Assembly: GCA_029339505.1 (NCBI GenBank)
Contig: JAQISU010000026.1
Coordinates: 1,723,501 to 1,787,500, forward strand
Direction of reading: 5' to 3'
Length of the DNA: 64,000 bases
Source: Unio delphinus
Taxonomy: Eukaryota > Mollusca > Bivalvia > Unionida > Unionidae
Below are positions 35,533 through 50,648 of the stretch, one piece after another. Positions within the stretch are counted from its first letter, which is position 1. Each line of letters starts with the position of its first letter. Both the position numbers and the translations under genes were made by a program. The notes under the pieces were generated by a model. It was given only the letters and a program-made list of their open reading frames with translations. It was not told where the DNA came from and did not search any database.

Positions 35533-36210
35533 TCTAGAAAAAACAACTCACAAGAAAAGAAATAATACAAACATAAACCTGGAACCAGGTGGAATGAGAT
35601 AGTATAGGAGTAGAATAATCATAAACCTCCAAGAAGGCGAAATAGAGGGGAATTGAATAAAACGAGAACTATAAAAATTGCAGATCTGAAAATATCCAAA
35701 AGGGAGAAAGCTCTGACTATTGGAACCATATTTGAATGGCTCAATTGACAATTACTCCTAAATCATTGGGTACCATTTGTTCAAAAAGAGGTTTTTTTTT
35801 TTTCTGGGATAAATCGACACAAAGATACTCATCAGGAACAAAGCCAGAAACCCTTTTCCTATCCAACTAACGACACTAATCTATGAGCATCACACTTGTT
35901 GGTAAAAAAAAAGCCTTCAAGAAAAATATTTTGCAGCATAATATAGCCAAGTCAAACATGTCATTAATTATTTGTTCCTGACACACACCAATATACGAAA
36001 GTAATAAATGAGGAGCACGTAATATGTTTGCACAGAGCAAATTATTATTGTTCATAGGATAATAAATGTTTAAAATAATATTTTTTAACGTGTTCCGTTA
36101 CAGCAAGGAATGGGTCAAAGATTCATTTTCATTTCGATTAATAATAATTTCTTTATTCTTTAAAAGCAGTATTTTAAAATTTATATTATTTCACTGGAAA
36201 ATGTTTCTCG
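35533..36210. other. AT-rich stretch, nothing recognised
   Basis: No exon or repeat was recognised here. The minus-strand frame at 35548-35751 is hydrophobic and aromatic but has no splice or domain support. Confidence 0.35.
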
Positions 36211-36378
36211 CTAAACACGTACTGTTATAGACGGATACCAATACGAGAAATATTCTAGAGACACTTTGCTATAAAAAGAGACATAATCGTAGTGCCTATC
36301 CTTATTACTGTTTTCTGTTGCATGGATATTTCCCTCAGATACAGTGCATGTGGCATAATCGTAGAACGACAAAGCAGT
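36211..36378 (-). CDS. Ig-receptor gene (minus), tail exon 2 with stop
   Basis: Opens after the acceptor ctctttttcag in phase 0 and reads TALSFYDYATCTVSEGNIHA, then RHYDYVSFYSKVSLEYF, ending at TAG (36213-36211) after 55 residues. Its start aligns with the plus-strand tail exon at 42374 (AVLSVNDYARDN). The many tyrosines (YDYA, YDYV, FYSKV) suit a cytoplasmic signalling tail. Whether it is still used is doubtful, because the preceding tail exon at 37376-37488 lacks the matching splice donor. Confidence 0.5.
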   Translation of the reverse strand, partial: TALSFYDYATCTVSEGNIHATENSNKDRHYDYVSFYSKVSLEYFSYWYPSITVRV

Positions 36379-36859
36379 CTGAAAAAGAGAATAAATACGC
36401 CAGAAATTAATGGAGACTAGAACAAAGTTTCCTAGCTTTTGGGTTTACATGTAAAATGACCTAGATTTCACCAAACAAGGTAGAGCTTCTCAAACAAAAT
36501 TTGTGTACTAAATGTTGGGAATTACATGAATACACTGATTAATAGGTGAGAGCGAGTCAGGAAATTAATAGTCTAATATAATATCGATAATGTGCATATT
36601 ACTCTTCAATATTCCATTTTAAACATAGTAATTATAACGTACAAGAAATGATCCTTATTGACAGTCGGTCTCCAAAGACATGATTTTGGTTTGAGACCGA
36701 ACCCTACGTTCTTTGGAGTAACATTATATCCCAAGTTGTCTTACCTATTTCAAAACTGCCCAACACTTTTTCGTGTTACGACCGCCAAAGAATGTATTTT
36801 TATTTATCAAAAGGAGTTAACCGACAGAAGAATGAGTCAGCATCTTTTCATGGACTTAT

Positions 36860-37165
36860 ATAATCACATGTCCAGACCACACATGTATATTCACATGAAT
36901 AGACCACACAAATGTAATCACATGTCTATATCATACAAATATAATCGCATATCTAGACCATTCATATATAATTACATGTGTGGACCATACAAATATAATC
37001 ACACATAATACTGGCCACCATGTATAGTCTATCGTGTGCTGAAAAATGGCGTTAAACCTTACAACAACAACAAATATAATCACATGTATAGACCATACAA
37101 ACATAATCACATGTCTATATCATTCAAACATAATCAAATATATTGAATATACAAAAATAATTACA
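36860..37165 (+). repeat. 27-bp minisatellite interrupted by a SINE fragment
   Basis: About ten diverged units of the type tcacatgtctagaccataca plus aatataa. A 70-base SINE A tail (37004-37074, with accatgtatagtctatcgtg and a caacaacaaca end) sits within the array, and the array resumes directly after it. Confidence 0.85.
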
Positions 37166-37375
37166 ACTGGAGAGCATGCACATATTGCCACACACAATTT
37201 ACTAGATTACTCGACATAAAAAATTTTGCAATTGTACTTCATACCCTTGAGAAGAACTTGACTTTGTTCTAGTGCCTTTTAAATTCAAAAGAAGTGGATC
37301 ACATAAATTACTTAACAAATATTTAATTAATATTGTACACCCGTAATTGCTGGAATGGAAGGGAGAGAACGAACA

Positions 37376-37488
37376 TCATTCGTTAAATCTTTCTTGATCA
37401 AGTTTTCTGTACATGTCTTCTTGTAGGTTTAGTTCAGCCTTTTCTGGTCGGTTGTTTAGGTCATGTGACTGTGTGCATACATTACAAC
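37376..37488 (-). pseudogene. Ig-receptor gene (minus), tail exon 1, damaged
   Basis: The minus strand reads NVCTQSHDLNNRPEKAELNL followed by QEDMYRKLDQERFNE and a TGA (37378-37376). It aligns with the plus-strand tail exon (DTCTQSHDLRTSREYPGPNI, QEDKYSTIDE). In the plus copy the donor GTAATT follows GATGAA. Here the aligned position reads GATCAAGAAAGA, with no GT, so reading continues to a stop. The lysine- and serine-rich first half of the plus exon is not recognisable here, and the acceptor (aacttaag) is weak. It is either a decayed exon or a new short tail end. Confidence 0.55.
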
Positions 37489-37621
37489 CTTAAGTTTTGT
37501 TTTCATTTGATATTTTATGCATTTAAATTATATTGTTCTTTGTTTTCTAATATAGTCATCCGTCTTCAAAATAAAATTTGAATAATTAATACATTATATT
37601 TAAATTCAATTAGCAATTGAT

Positions 37622-37785
37622 GGACCCCGGGGGCTGAGTGGTCTAAAGCTCTCGCCTTTACTGATTAGTGCCATCTCACTTTTGTCCGCGTAGGTTCGAG
37701 TCTGGGGCTCGGCTAATGCGAATATGTGAGACATTTATAGCCTATGATATGATGAAAAGTGGTGCTAAGCCCACACCAGCACGAA
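37622..37785 (+). mobile_element. tRNA-derived SINE, family A, 3'-rearranged
   Basis: The head reads cccgggggctgagtggtcta and the B box region gtaggttcgagtctggggct. The body is shortened and ends near agcctatgatatgatgaaaa. It keeps several CpG sites, unlike copies on the left of the window, in line with the CpG-retaining zone it sits in. Confidence 0.8.
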
Positions 37786-38474
37786 GCGACAAAACCATCA
37801 ATTGAGTTTCATTCACATAATCCAAATATGGATTTACATTAGTTAATATTATACAGTTACAGGTTGTAGAAAACCAAATAACAATCAAAGTCCATGGATT
37901 GAAGCTTGCCGGATATAAGTAAGCACTTATGGGTTCCTAGTCCAAAGGCAAAAGCAATAAAGATACAAGCAAGCAAAAACATGATCAGAATATAGGCTAA
38001 AATGTGACAAATTATCGTTGGCGATTTTAAATCAGTACATTGGTTTTTCTGTAGCATTCCGTCATAACTTACCGTTTTTAACGCCAAGCAAAACTTGATC
38101 ATTGAAGGTTTTGAATGGAAGTCCTAGTGTATACTAAATTTATGCAATAGTCTTTTGTAAACATTCAAGAATATACAATGATTTCGGATATTTTGTATAT
38201 CAAATTGGATATCTGTCAGAATTATACGTTTCATGAGTGAATGTTCTTGCGTAAGAAAAGTATTTATTTCAAACGTTTTACATGGTAACAAGTTCAGGTC
38301 ATTTAGGATAATGATTTATTTTTGCTATCTGGAAATATTATTCTTATACGCAAATTAACTAAAAGAAGTTTAAGCATCAACACTTCTGACGAATAGTTGA
38401 AGATTCGAGGATATTATGCTCTTTTTTCATAATACAGACAAAAAGTATACCAAGTTATCTTGCTAAACTTTTAC

Positions 38475-38564
38475 GCCAGTGCTTGACATATATTAGAGAC
38501 TCAGCAATGAGGAGGAAGACCGAAACAATAACTGTTCCTATCCAATATTCATTGAATCGGATAT
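38475..38564 (-). CDS. Ig-receptor gene (minus), transmembrane exon
   Basis: A 90-base exon between acceptor tcctttttcag and donor C|GTAAAA, phase 1 at both ends. It encodes IRFNEYWIGTVIVSVFLLIA followed by ESLIYVKHW: a single hydrophobic helix of about 20 residues with a basic, aromatic cytosolic border. Its phases match the stalk exon at 39251 upstream and a phase-1 tail exon downstream. If the donor is missed, an in-frame TAA follows five codons later, giving a very short tail. Confidence 0.65.
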
Positions 38565-39250
38565 CTGAAAAAGGAAATAAAATAACTCTGTTTGTTGTTT
38601 TGGTAAATAATCATCGAAACCGTTAAAACAATGGTGCATTGTGAAAAAAGACATGAATCATTATACAAAACAAATATGTTAAATGTTTAAATAAAATATT
38701 ATGGCTATTACGCATGTTGTGTTCGTTCGATAGTTTCTGTAATCTGACGAGAAAAAAACATAATTTTTCATCCACTAATAATGCAGCATCTAGGATGAAA
38801 TATAGAAACCATATATAGTGTTTTGCATTAGTATCGATATAATTTGCAAGACATTCACTCAATAAAAACATGTACATGATTTCTATTTTCTTATTGTTGT
38901 TGATATTTGTTTTTACCTTCCTTCTTTTCGTACATAATGTCTCTCAGACTTTGCTATTTTGATAAGCACAAGAAATAGGATACTGTTAAACTACAATTTC
39001 AATACGTTTTTATGTATTTAATACATTAATGTAATGCTGCAAGAACAAACATTTCAAGTCAAAGGTGTCGTAAGTAATAGCTGAACACGTTTTTCGATAT
39101 GATGGGGAGAAACAGTTATTAGTATTGAATTTTCGTACCATGATTACCGCATATTACTTGAAATATAAATTATGCAGTTATACCTTTATTAATATGATTA
39201 AACAGAAGTTAAACTACCATACATTATGCTAGTTAATGGAAATATTTTAC

Positions 39251-39289
39251 CTCCGCTGTTTATTAGACTGGGTACGTCTGTACATATTT
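39251..39289 (-). CDS. Ig-receptor gene (minus), 39-nt stalk exon
   Basis: A small exon between acceptor tatttcag-like sequence (catttcag) and donor GAG|GTAAAA, phase 1 at both ends, encoding ICTDVPSLINSG. Small stalk exons between the last Ig domain and the membrane helix are common in such receptors. The joined phase gives aspartate at the junction with the transmembrane exon. The exon is short, so support rests on splice sites and phase. Confidence 0.5.
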
Positions 39290-39667
39290 CTGAAATGAAA
39301 TGTTGCGACATATAAGAAATAGCATCAAATTATTCATTTTCCTTTCATGCCGATTAGAAACTATTTTCAAACAAGGCACCATACATATATGCAATAAATA
39401 ATTTTGAAAGATATATTGTTATGAAGTTATCTCGTGTATACAGTTCACTGATTGAAATTTAATGATGAAGAAGCAAATTTACTTTCTTGATCTGAATAAA
39501 ATATTTCCAAGTTCGCTTATCTTGGTTTGTCATTGTTGGATACGTGGCGGTTAGATATCTTACGTGTTTGACACAATTTAAAGATGTAACATTATGTATC
39601 GTTTTGAAATAAAGAAGTCATTGCATAGAAAACTGACATTTGATGCGTATATAGGATTACCCTACAC

Positions 39668-39921
39668 ATAATGCAAGACAATGGGTTCAGATTTCACCGT
39701 TATGCCAGTTTTGTGATTTGTTGCAAAGCAACTGTAAACCCCAGCCATTCTTGAAACGAGGCAGTTGATTAAGAGTTTTTCATTCTTGCTGCTGATATAA
39801 CCATCCCACAGAAATGTACAAAGCGGGTTGCATTTAGCCGAACACGTAACTTTAAACGTTTCATATACCCTTAGGTAAATATCAGCGAGGTTTAGGTTCA
39901 ATGTTATGTGATCGGGTCCAT
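39668..39921 (-). CDS. Ig-receptor gene (minus), immunoglobulin domain exon
   Basis: Opens after acceptor aacgtttag in phase 1 as (D)GPDHITLNLNLADIYL, the usual start of a C2/I-type Ig domain exon. It continues with FKVTCSAKCNPLCTFLWDGY and ends with MAGVYSCFATN then VKSEPIVLHY. The core cysteines (VTC and YSC), the tryptophan and the D/G.Y.C motif are all present, plus two extra cysteines in the B-C region. The 3' end is uncertain: a GTGTAG donor after Y gives phase 0, while the stalk exon needs phase 1, so a small exon may be missing or the end may be decayed. No signal-peptide exon was found upstream. Role is inferred: a cell-surface recognition or adhesion receptor. Confidence 0.65.
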
Positions 39922-40117
39922 CTAAACGTTAAAAGAGAATATACTCGTAACATTTATAGTAGGAGTCAGAATCTTTTACATGTCTAGCATAACGGAAGAG
40001 TAACAGCGGTTGATGACCTTGGAAAGCTTTCTGATTGCAGTACGACACAATCAAAAGTGAGGTGGATGGAGGAAGATAGAAATAGAGACAAGTGATTCGA
40101 AAGTGTACCAGATGAAC

Positions 40118-40589
<472 letters not shown>

Positions 40590-40677
40590 ACGACATAATC
40601 ATTCCTCTTCTGTACATCAAGGAAAACTCGATATCAATGTGTTGTCTTTTTTCCTCTTGTGTCTCACTTTGTTGCAG

Positions 40678-40856
40678 ACTCAGAAAATGACATAAGATCA
40701 TATAGTAAGGATAGTAAAAAGGGAGCGTCGAAAAACAGGAGCAAAACACGTGCTAGTGAAGATCATGACACTTGTACACAGTCACATGACCTGAGGACCT
40801 CTCGTGAATATCCTGGACCAAACATTCAAGAAGACAAGTACAGTACAATTGATGAA
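40678..40856 (+). CDS. Ig-receptor paralogue (plus), cytoplasmic tail exon 1
   Basis: Between acceptor tttgttgcag (phase 1) and donor GATGAA|GTAATT (phase 0), 179 bases. It encodes a polar tail: DSENDIRSYSKDSKKGASKN, then DTCTQSHDLRTSREYPGPNI and QEDKYSTIDE. The strongly basic first half suits the segment just inside a membrane, and YSTI is a Yxx(I/L)-type site. Homologous to the minus-strand fragment at 37376-37488. No plus-strand transmembrane or Ig exon was found upstream, so the ectodomain is either far upstream, interleaved and unrecognised, or lost. Confidence 0.65.
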
Positions 40857-41712
40857 GTAATTGTTTTAAACGTTTGCTAGTCTTTGTATTTGCTTTGTTA
40901 ACACTTTTTGGTGCCAGTTAGTAGACGCGTCAGTTTTCAGTTTTCTTCCTTCCTTCAATCGAATGAAAAACGACTAATATATATATATATAATGTGTGTG
41001 TGTGCGTGTGTGGTGGGTGGGTGGGTGTAATAAATTGACTACGAACAGAGCAAAACTAGTATCTAACTTGCATCAGCACGTTCGACTCTTAATGAGTCTT
41101 TACCAATGTCAGATACAAAACATACACAATACAAACAAATAAAACAGAAAATCCGTTGTGTTTACAATACCTTACATGCCTATCACTTTCTGTGGATTCT
41201 GGAAGATAGTTTATATTAACCTAGACAACGATGATCCATAGCAACTTCTGATATTTTATGTACATGTATGTAACCGTAAACTATATCCATTGTAATTACA
41301 CTGTTACATTTCTTTTCTTTTATTGCTATTATGTTACATTTCTTTTCTTTCATTGCTATTTAATCTGATCATAAGACTTTAAATTTGAAAACCATGAAAA
41401 CTTTCTACTTCTTTGATCCATTGTGGTGTCATTCAAACCAAATAAATATTGAGTACAAGCAATTAAAAGTGTTGAATTCAAATATAGGATTCCATTTCCA
41501 ATAGATATAAAAAACATGTTCACTGGGACAGACGTAAAAATACGGTCAATGTGATCGCATTAGTAACAGCGTTATCCATATTGCATGCACAGTTTAACAA
41601 AAACAGGCTATCACATCTCCTCATAATGAAAAAATTATCGCACTTGTCGTTATCTACAATGGCTTTTTCACCTATTTAGTCATTTTCATTTAATTGTCCA
41701 AGAATATTTGTA

Positions 41713-41888
41713 TCATTTACACATCTTCAAATTTTAAATATTTATTTACACATCTTCAAATTTTAAATATTTATTTACACATCTTCAAATTTTAAATATT
41801 TATTTACACATCTTCAAATTTTAAATATTTATTTACACATCTTCAAATTTTAAATATTTATTTACACATCTTCAAATTTTAAATATTT
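41713..41888 (+). repeat. 29-bp minisatellite, 6 copies
   Basis: Six near-perfect copies of atttacacatcttcaaattt plus taaatattt, lying in the intron between the two plus-strand tail exons. Confidence 0.95.
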
Positions 41889-42373
41889 GCATGGTCCTGA
41901 TATCATTTAGGTCCGAGAAAAAGAGAATTCATTTGTTTCTCAACCACCACCATAGAGGTGAAAATAGAAACAAAGTCGACGTGTCATCTTATTATCTAAT
42001 AATAATGGAGGAAACAATCATTTTACAAATATCTAAGAATAAATTCTGCTGGCTCAAATAATTCTAATGTCCCGGAATTGACAAAAAGGCACATTGTGCG
42101 ACTTTTATTTTACATTTCAGGATATTTGCTATTTTAGAAATGGTTCGATGAGGTATGTAATACACACATTATTAACCGTTTAATCCCTTTTTAAATGTTC
42201 CTGACTGAATGTAACTTTGGTGATTTATATTTTCATATATGTCGTTCATTCAAATAATCTTTAAATCCTTACCTGTACCTAACCAAGACGCAAAGAAAAT
42301 ATTCATTATATATTCTTGTTTTGGGTAGTCTGATGTGATAGCATAATTGCGATATACGTTTATACATTTTCAG

Positions 42374-42703
42374 GCTGTTCTGTCCGTCAACGATTATGCG
42401 AGAGATAACGTAATGAATGGAAATTCAAATGACACCGGAAATATTACTGAACACAGTTTATATGATTATGCCAGTCCTATAGAGACCTGTCGTGTTGTGA
42501 CAGCCGATACTCATGTAACATTTGAGAACTATATAACGCCCGTACATGACCCTGTCAGTCCTATTGAAACATGTGATAATGGAGAAATCGACGTACTGGG
42601 AACAGATCAAACTGATATAACCACAAGCAGTGAACTTGCCCATTCAATGAATGACACTAACGTGCATGACTCGGATCATACCTATATAACCCCAATCATT
42701 TGA
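42374..42703 (+). CDS. Ig-receptor paralogue (plus), terminal tail exon
   Basis: Opens after acceptor acattttcag in phase 0 (AVLSVNDYARDNVMNGN) and ends HTYITPII with a TGA stop (42701-42703), 109 residues. It joins in frame to the exon ending at 40856. The tail is acidic and rich in tyrosine motifs: NDYARDN, SLYDYASPIE, FENYITPV and HTYITPI. It includes an internal duplication (YASPIETC ... PVSPIETC; NYITP ... TYITP). Such tails normally recruit SH2-domain proteins after phosphorylation; that role is inferred. No classical full ITIM or paired ITAM is present. Confidence 0.7.
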   Translation, partial: AVLSVNDYARDNVMNGNSNDTGNITEHSLYDYASPIETCRVVTADTHVTFENYITPVHDPVSPIETCDNGEIDVLGTDQTDITTSSELAHSMNDTNVHDSDHTYITPII

Positions 42704-42972
42704 CGATCATAACAAAAAGGATTAAATAATCACAACATGTATACTAATTATTTTAATCCCAAAGTTTAAGGGCTTCTTTTTGTCGAAAGTGGAAGAAAAG
42801 TACTGTTTAACAGACGTTAAATTATAGAGCTTGAAACATCCAGAATCTGAAGAAAAGAAGCTGTATTTAAATATGAACAATGAAGTACCATATCATGCAC
42901 AATATATTCGACTACGTGTTTTATTCAGTTTCATTATTGTTTATAGGCTGTTATATTTATTTGTTGCTTTAT

Positions 42973-46632
<3,660 letters not shown>

Positions 46633-46652
46633 AGAATCACCTGACTTAGAAG

Positions 46653-46801
46653 ATGGAGTTGAATGAGAACCATGCTAATTTTCTTCATCGACTTCAGTCT
46701 CTGATCCTTAATCCCAAATTGGAGGATGGTAGTCCAAGTGAGAAAGCAGACATTTTACGGAACATGATTGTACATCTGCAGTATGCTGCTGTCACAGGCT
46801 T
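46653..46801 (+). CDS. FIGNL1: Fidgetin-like 1, coding exon 1 (start codon)
   Basis: The exon opens after acceptor ccttattacag at 46633 with 20 untranslated bases. The ATG at 46653 starts MELNENHANFLHRLQSLILN, and the exon ends before donor GTGAGT with codon phase 2. The segment ILRNMIVHLQYAAVTGL corresponds to the 'RIQYAW' helix near the N-terminus of animal FIGNL1. FIGNL1 is an AAA+ ATPase that binds RAD51 and takes part in homologous recombination and removal of RAD51 filaments in the nucleus. Assignment rests mainly on the next exons. The gene body is CpG-poor, which suggests germ-line methylation. Confidence 0.75.
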
Positions 46802-48330
46802 GTGAGTTAACAAGTTTTGGTATCATGTTCATCTAGTAAGCAATTATATATGTTCCATTCAAAAATACATGATACTCTGGGATGCTGTTATTTTTTTATT
46901 ACTCAGGGAATGCTGTTTTTAAAAAAAAATATATTTGAAAGGGTACTGGAATTATTCAAAACATTCATATGAAAATTTAATAAAATTCTAAATTGCATCT
47001 GCTGATGACATCTGCACATTAAAAGTGCAATCCTTGGTTCACTAGTATGTTGTGACCATCTCATTGTAGTATTTCAATTTATATCATACCTGTTAATTTT
47101 GATAGACATATATCACTTTTTTTTATGGTGATAACATCGTTTATGTTGCTGACAATGTTAAGGTTTTGTGTTAAAGATTTTAAGTAATATCATATGTCTT
47201 GTACAATTGTTGCTGTATTTAAGTTGTTATGAGCCTATGCACTGTAAATAAGTAGCAGAAAATAGTGAAAAGTAACAAGCTTTTGTAAAACTAAAAAGAT
47301 ACTTTATTTCTCTGAAATAGAAAGTGAAAAGAAAAAAAGAAAACTTACGGCATTGAGAATTAAATACCAGAATAATTCTAGAATTACAGACACAGGTTAT
47401 TATAATTTAAAATTCTGATTAAAATTCAGTAGAAGTCCAAATAAAATCCAAAGATGATGATGTTGATGTGTTTATTGTAACCTGCATAGTGCTGATGTGT
47501 CAACAGTCTTTTGTTGAATCACAGTTATATAATTCCAGTTTTGACTTCACTATAAATTCCAGTGAATGTCTTGAAGAATTGTATCAGAGCATTTTTTGTT
47601 TTCTTGAGAGAAAACAATCACTTGAATTCAATAATTTGAAGAAATAAATTCCAGCCCAAAAATGAATTACTGGACACAACATATTATTTCAACTTGATTG
47701 TAGTAGATCTTAAAGCAGGAATGAATTTTCCCTTCATTGATAAGATTATAGTTTGTTTATACTATGTCTGTAGAGAGATGAAGATATATCTATCCATCAG
47801 TCATACCATGATAATGTTAGTGCAATTAGTTCTGCAGGTTTTGATGGATTGTCATGACGAGTGGTAATTATTATCATCATTACCTGAAAATGTGCACTTT
47901 GCTCACACAATTTGTAGCTCTTCTGGTCATAGACTTGAAGAGCTTATGTAATGACCTGTCATCTGTCCATCCATTGGCCCAAGTTATCACAACTCCTTTT
48001 ACTCTACCTGGAGTGATGCCATGACACTTTGCACACAAAATTATCCCATGATCTTGTCAGTTATAAATGGAAAAAGGTGCCATATGGATATCCAATATGT
48101 CTTCCTCAGTGGTCATATTAAAAATCTTTTTGCTACTCATCCTGAGTGGGTGGTCATAACATTCCTAAGATGTCAAATTGGTCATAAATTAAAAGGTGCT
48201 GATTGTATATCCTGTATGGACACCATGGCATCCATCTTGAAAATCTTGTTAGCACTACTCCTGATGAATGGAAAACATGGGGGCTTTCTTGTGACCATCT
48301 CATTGCCTAAATTTTGTTGAGATATGAATC
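46802..48330. other. FIGNL1 intron 1, left part
   Basis: AT-rich intron with no exon. 47930-48330 holds a copy of the 'tctagttggtc..aaatgaaaatggtg' dispersed repeat, including its 5' part (gacttgaagagcttatgtaa). A short 'aaaaaagtttggaaaaagtct' motif like the hAT subterminal sequence follows at 48340-48400. Confidence 0.5.
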
Positions 48331-49308
48331 TCCAAATTTTACACTGAAAAAGGTCTGGAAAAAATTAAAAATGACTAAAAAAGTTTGGAAAAAGTCTTTA
48401 CATTTTTGTTGTTCTCTTTCACACAATGTCATTAACACTCTTTCCTTTCACTAAGTTTTATTATTACATTGGGTCCTAGACAAGACATGCTTTACAAATG
48501 CATGTTTAAAAAATGTGATACCTAGAAAATCATAAAGGCCGAATCCTACCACAGTTCACATTAGATGATTAAATTCAGCAAATTGGTCTACTGGCTGATG
48601 ATAGTGATGGCAATATCTTTTAAAGCGTTGAATCACATCAAATTATTGCAGCTAGAAAAGTGCTAAAAGTGAGAATTTTAGCTGATGCAACTTGAGATTT
48701 GAACTGAGTGGGTCACGCTTGTAATCAGAACCGGAACTGATGTCATTTTCAAAGCTCAAAAATATGTTAGAATACTAATTTATGTAAACTTTTTGACCAA
48801 AATTGGCACACCACATAAAAAATTCATAACTTTTTAAACACTAGCTATGTAATTTTCAGTAGGTTTCCACACCAGCATAAGATGTGTAAACCTCTAGACT
48901 ATTCATTTGGTGATTATTAGCAAAAATCTGGACTTAAAAACTCAGATTAACTCTGTTTTTTTCTTGTAGAGTGTTTTAATGTATTGTTTGGTTTACTACT
49001 ACCGTATATACTCGCGTATAAGCCCGTTCGCGTATAAGCCGACCCCCCCAAACTGAATTGGTAAAAGTGGTATAAAGTGCATGACCTGCGTATAAGCCGA
49101 CTCATAATTTTTATACAAACGGTACATCACAAGATGCACAAAGTGAGTTCTGAATACGTTTATTTAGGTAAATCACATTACTAAATAAAATAAAAGAATG
49201 AAATCTAGTTTATATGTTGAAATAAAAACAATTCTGAAGTGTTAAGTCTTAATGGAAATTTAATTAATCCTCATTCTAAAATCATGAAATATAAAAGTTC
49301 GATCACTT

Positions 49309-49552
49309 TTAGAATCCTTCAGAATCGGGCTCTGTATTAGACTCGCCAAACAGTTCACGAAACTCGGCTTCTGTTACAGGTGTGCTTTCATCATATACGT
49401 CGTCCCCCCCCCCCCCCCCGTACTTGCTTCTCGTTCACAACAAATTCGCGTGCTGCAGCACAGTTGTTATTTGCTTCTGCATATTAAATAACTTTAAGTT
49501 TGAATGCTGCATCATAAGCAGACCGCTATCTTTTACTTCCAACACTATTCAT
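49309..49552 (-). pseudogene. pogo-type transposase remnant: N-terminus joined to C-terminus
   Basis: From the ATG at 49552 the minus strand gives MNSVGSKR, a stop, then RSAYDAAFKLKVI, a stop, and YAEANNNCAAAREFVVNEKQ. This is the first helix-turn-helix of CENP-B/pogo-type DNA-binding domains. At a run of 16 G (C at 49404-49419 on plus) it jumps to VYDESTPVTEAEFRELFGES and ends NTEPDSEGF with TAA at 49309. The second helix-turn-helix and the whole DDE catalytic core are missing, so the copy cannot encode transposase. Confidence 0.75.
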
Positions 49553-50227
49553 TTTATCCGATTGAATTGAACATAAACTTCTACAGAGATTAAACTGAAA
49601 TAATTTCTTTCAGTAGTAGTATACTATTTATATACCTTATCCTGTAATTATTTCTATGTGTGGTTGGTTTTCAATTCGTATTTGATAATTATTTATCATT
49701 GTTATTTGTGTTGTGTTTTTTAAACTACGGGTAGTGTGATTCAATCGATCAAACTATGATTGGTTTCAGCGTGGACATTATTCAAGTATTGTGACAGTTT
49801 ATAACTTTGAGCAGAAACCATGTCCACTACCATATCTCATTAAACAATACATCTGAGAGTTGGCATCTATTAGTTAAGTCATTGGTATTGTGCAACAAAA
49901 CAAACCTATTATCCCCGAGGCATTTACCACAGATTAAGCATATGGTAGCTATTGTACAACAATCTTCCGCTAACAAACCACTTTGCTTTACAAACAACTA
50001 AACAATAGTTGTATATAAACTGTGGCTCCCGATTACTTCTAAAACACCTGTCAAAGAAATCCAACAAATTATATTGTTTTACAATTATTCACGTTGACTC
50101 GTATATTGCACTGTTATTTGCCGTTCCTAAGCGTGCGCGCAACAAAACCCTATGGAGCCTCTCGCTATTGTTTCTCGAAGATTGTCATACATGTATTTCT
50201 ACCCTCGATCAAAATGTTTGTCGTACA

Positions 50228-50648
50228 TACCTTCAGTATCGTAATTCTTTTATTTCTTTTTACGTAGATTCTTTTCATATTTACACTGAAATAGGCTAGC
50301 GTGCATTTCTACGAAACCATAGAGTTTAATTATTACTGATTAGCTGAGGGATAAATACTTGACCAGAGATTATTAATATGGCGGTTCTTTTGGAAAATAC
50401 ACGTATTTCCGTAGTTCAAATAACACGTATGGCTGTATACCTTCACTATCGTAATTCTTTTATTTTTTTTCACGTAGATTCTTTTCATATTTACACTGAA
50501 ATAAACTAGCGTGCATTTCTACGAAACCGTAGAGTTTAATGATTACTGCTTAGCTGAGGGTTAAATACCTGAATAGAGATTACTAATATGGCGGTTCTTT
50601 TGGAAAATACACGTATTTGTGTGGTTCAAATAACACGTATGGCTGTAT
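50228..50648 (+). repeat. 210-bp tandem duplication inside the pogo element
   Basis: Two copies with period 210, each starting taccttca(g/c)tatcgtaattc and ending aaataacacgtatggctgta. They differ at roughly one position in ten, so the duplication is older than the insertion or has diverged in the family. Confidence 0.9.

Noticed and set aside
37857..38102. Hydrophobic minus-strand frame (YILIMFLLACIFIAFAFGLG) as a second transmembrane exon of the receptor
   Set aside because: An acceptor (cacattttag) exists, but no donor gives a phase fitting the neighbouring exons, and the 38475-38564 exon already fits on both sides. It remains a weak alternative.
38868..38960. Plus-strand hydrophobic stretch (ISIFLLLLIFVFTFLLF) as the missing membrane exon of the plus receptor
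   Set aside because: No acceptor precedes it and the frame ends soon after; likely T-rich chance sequence.
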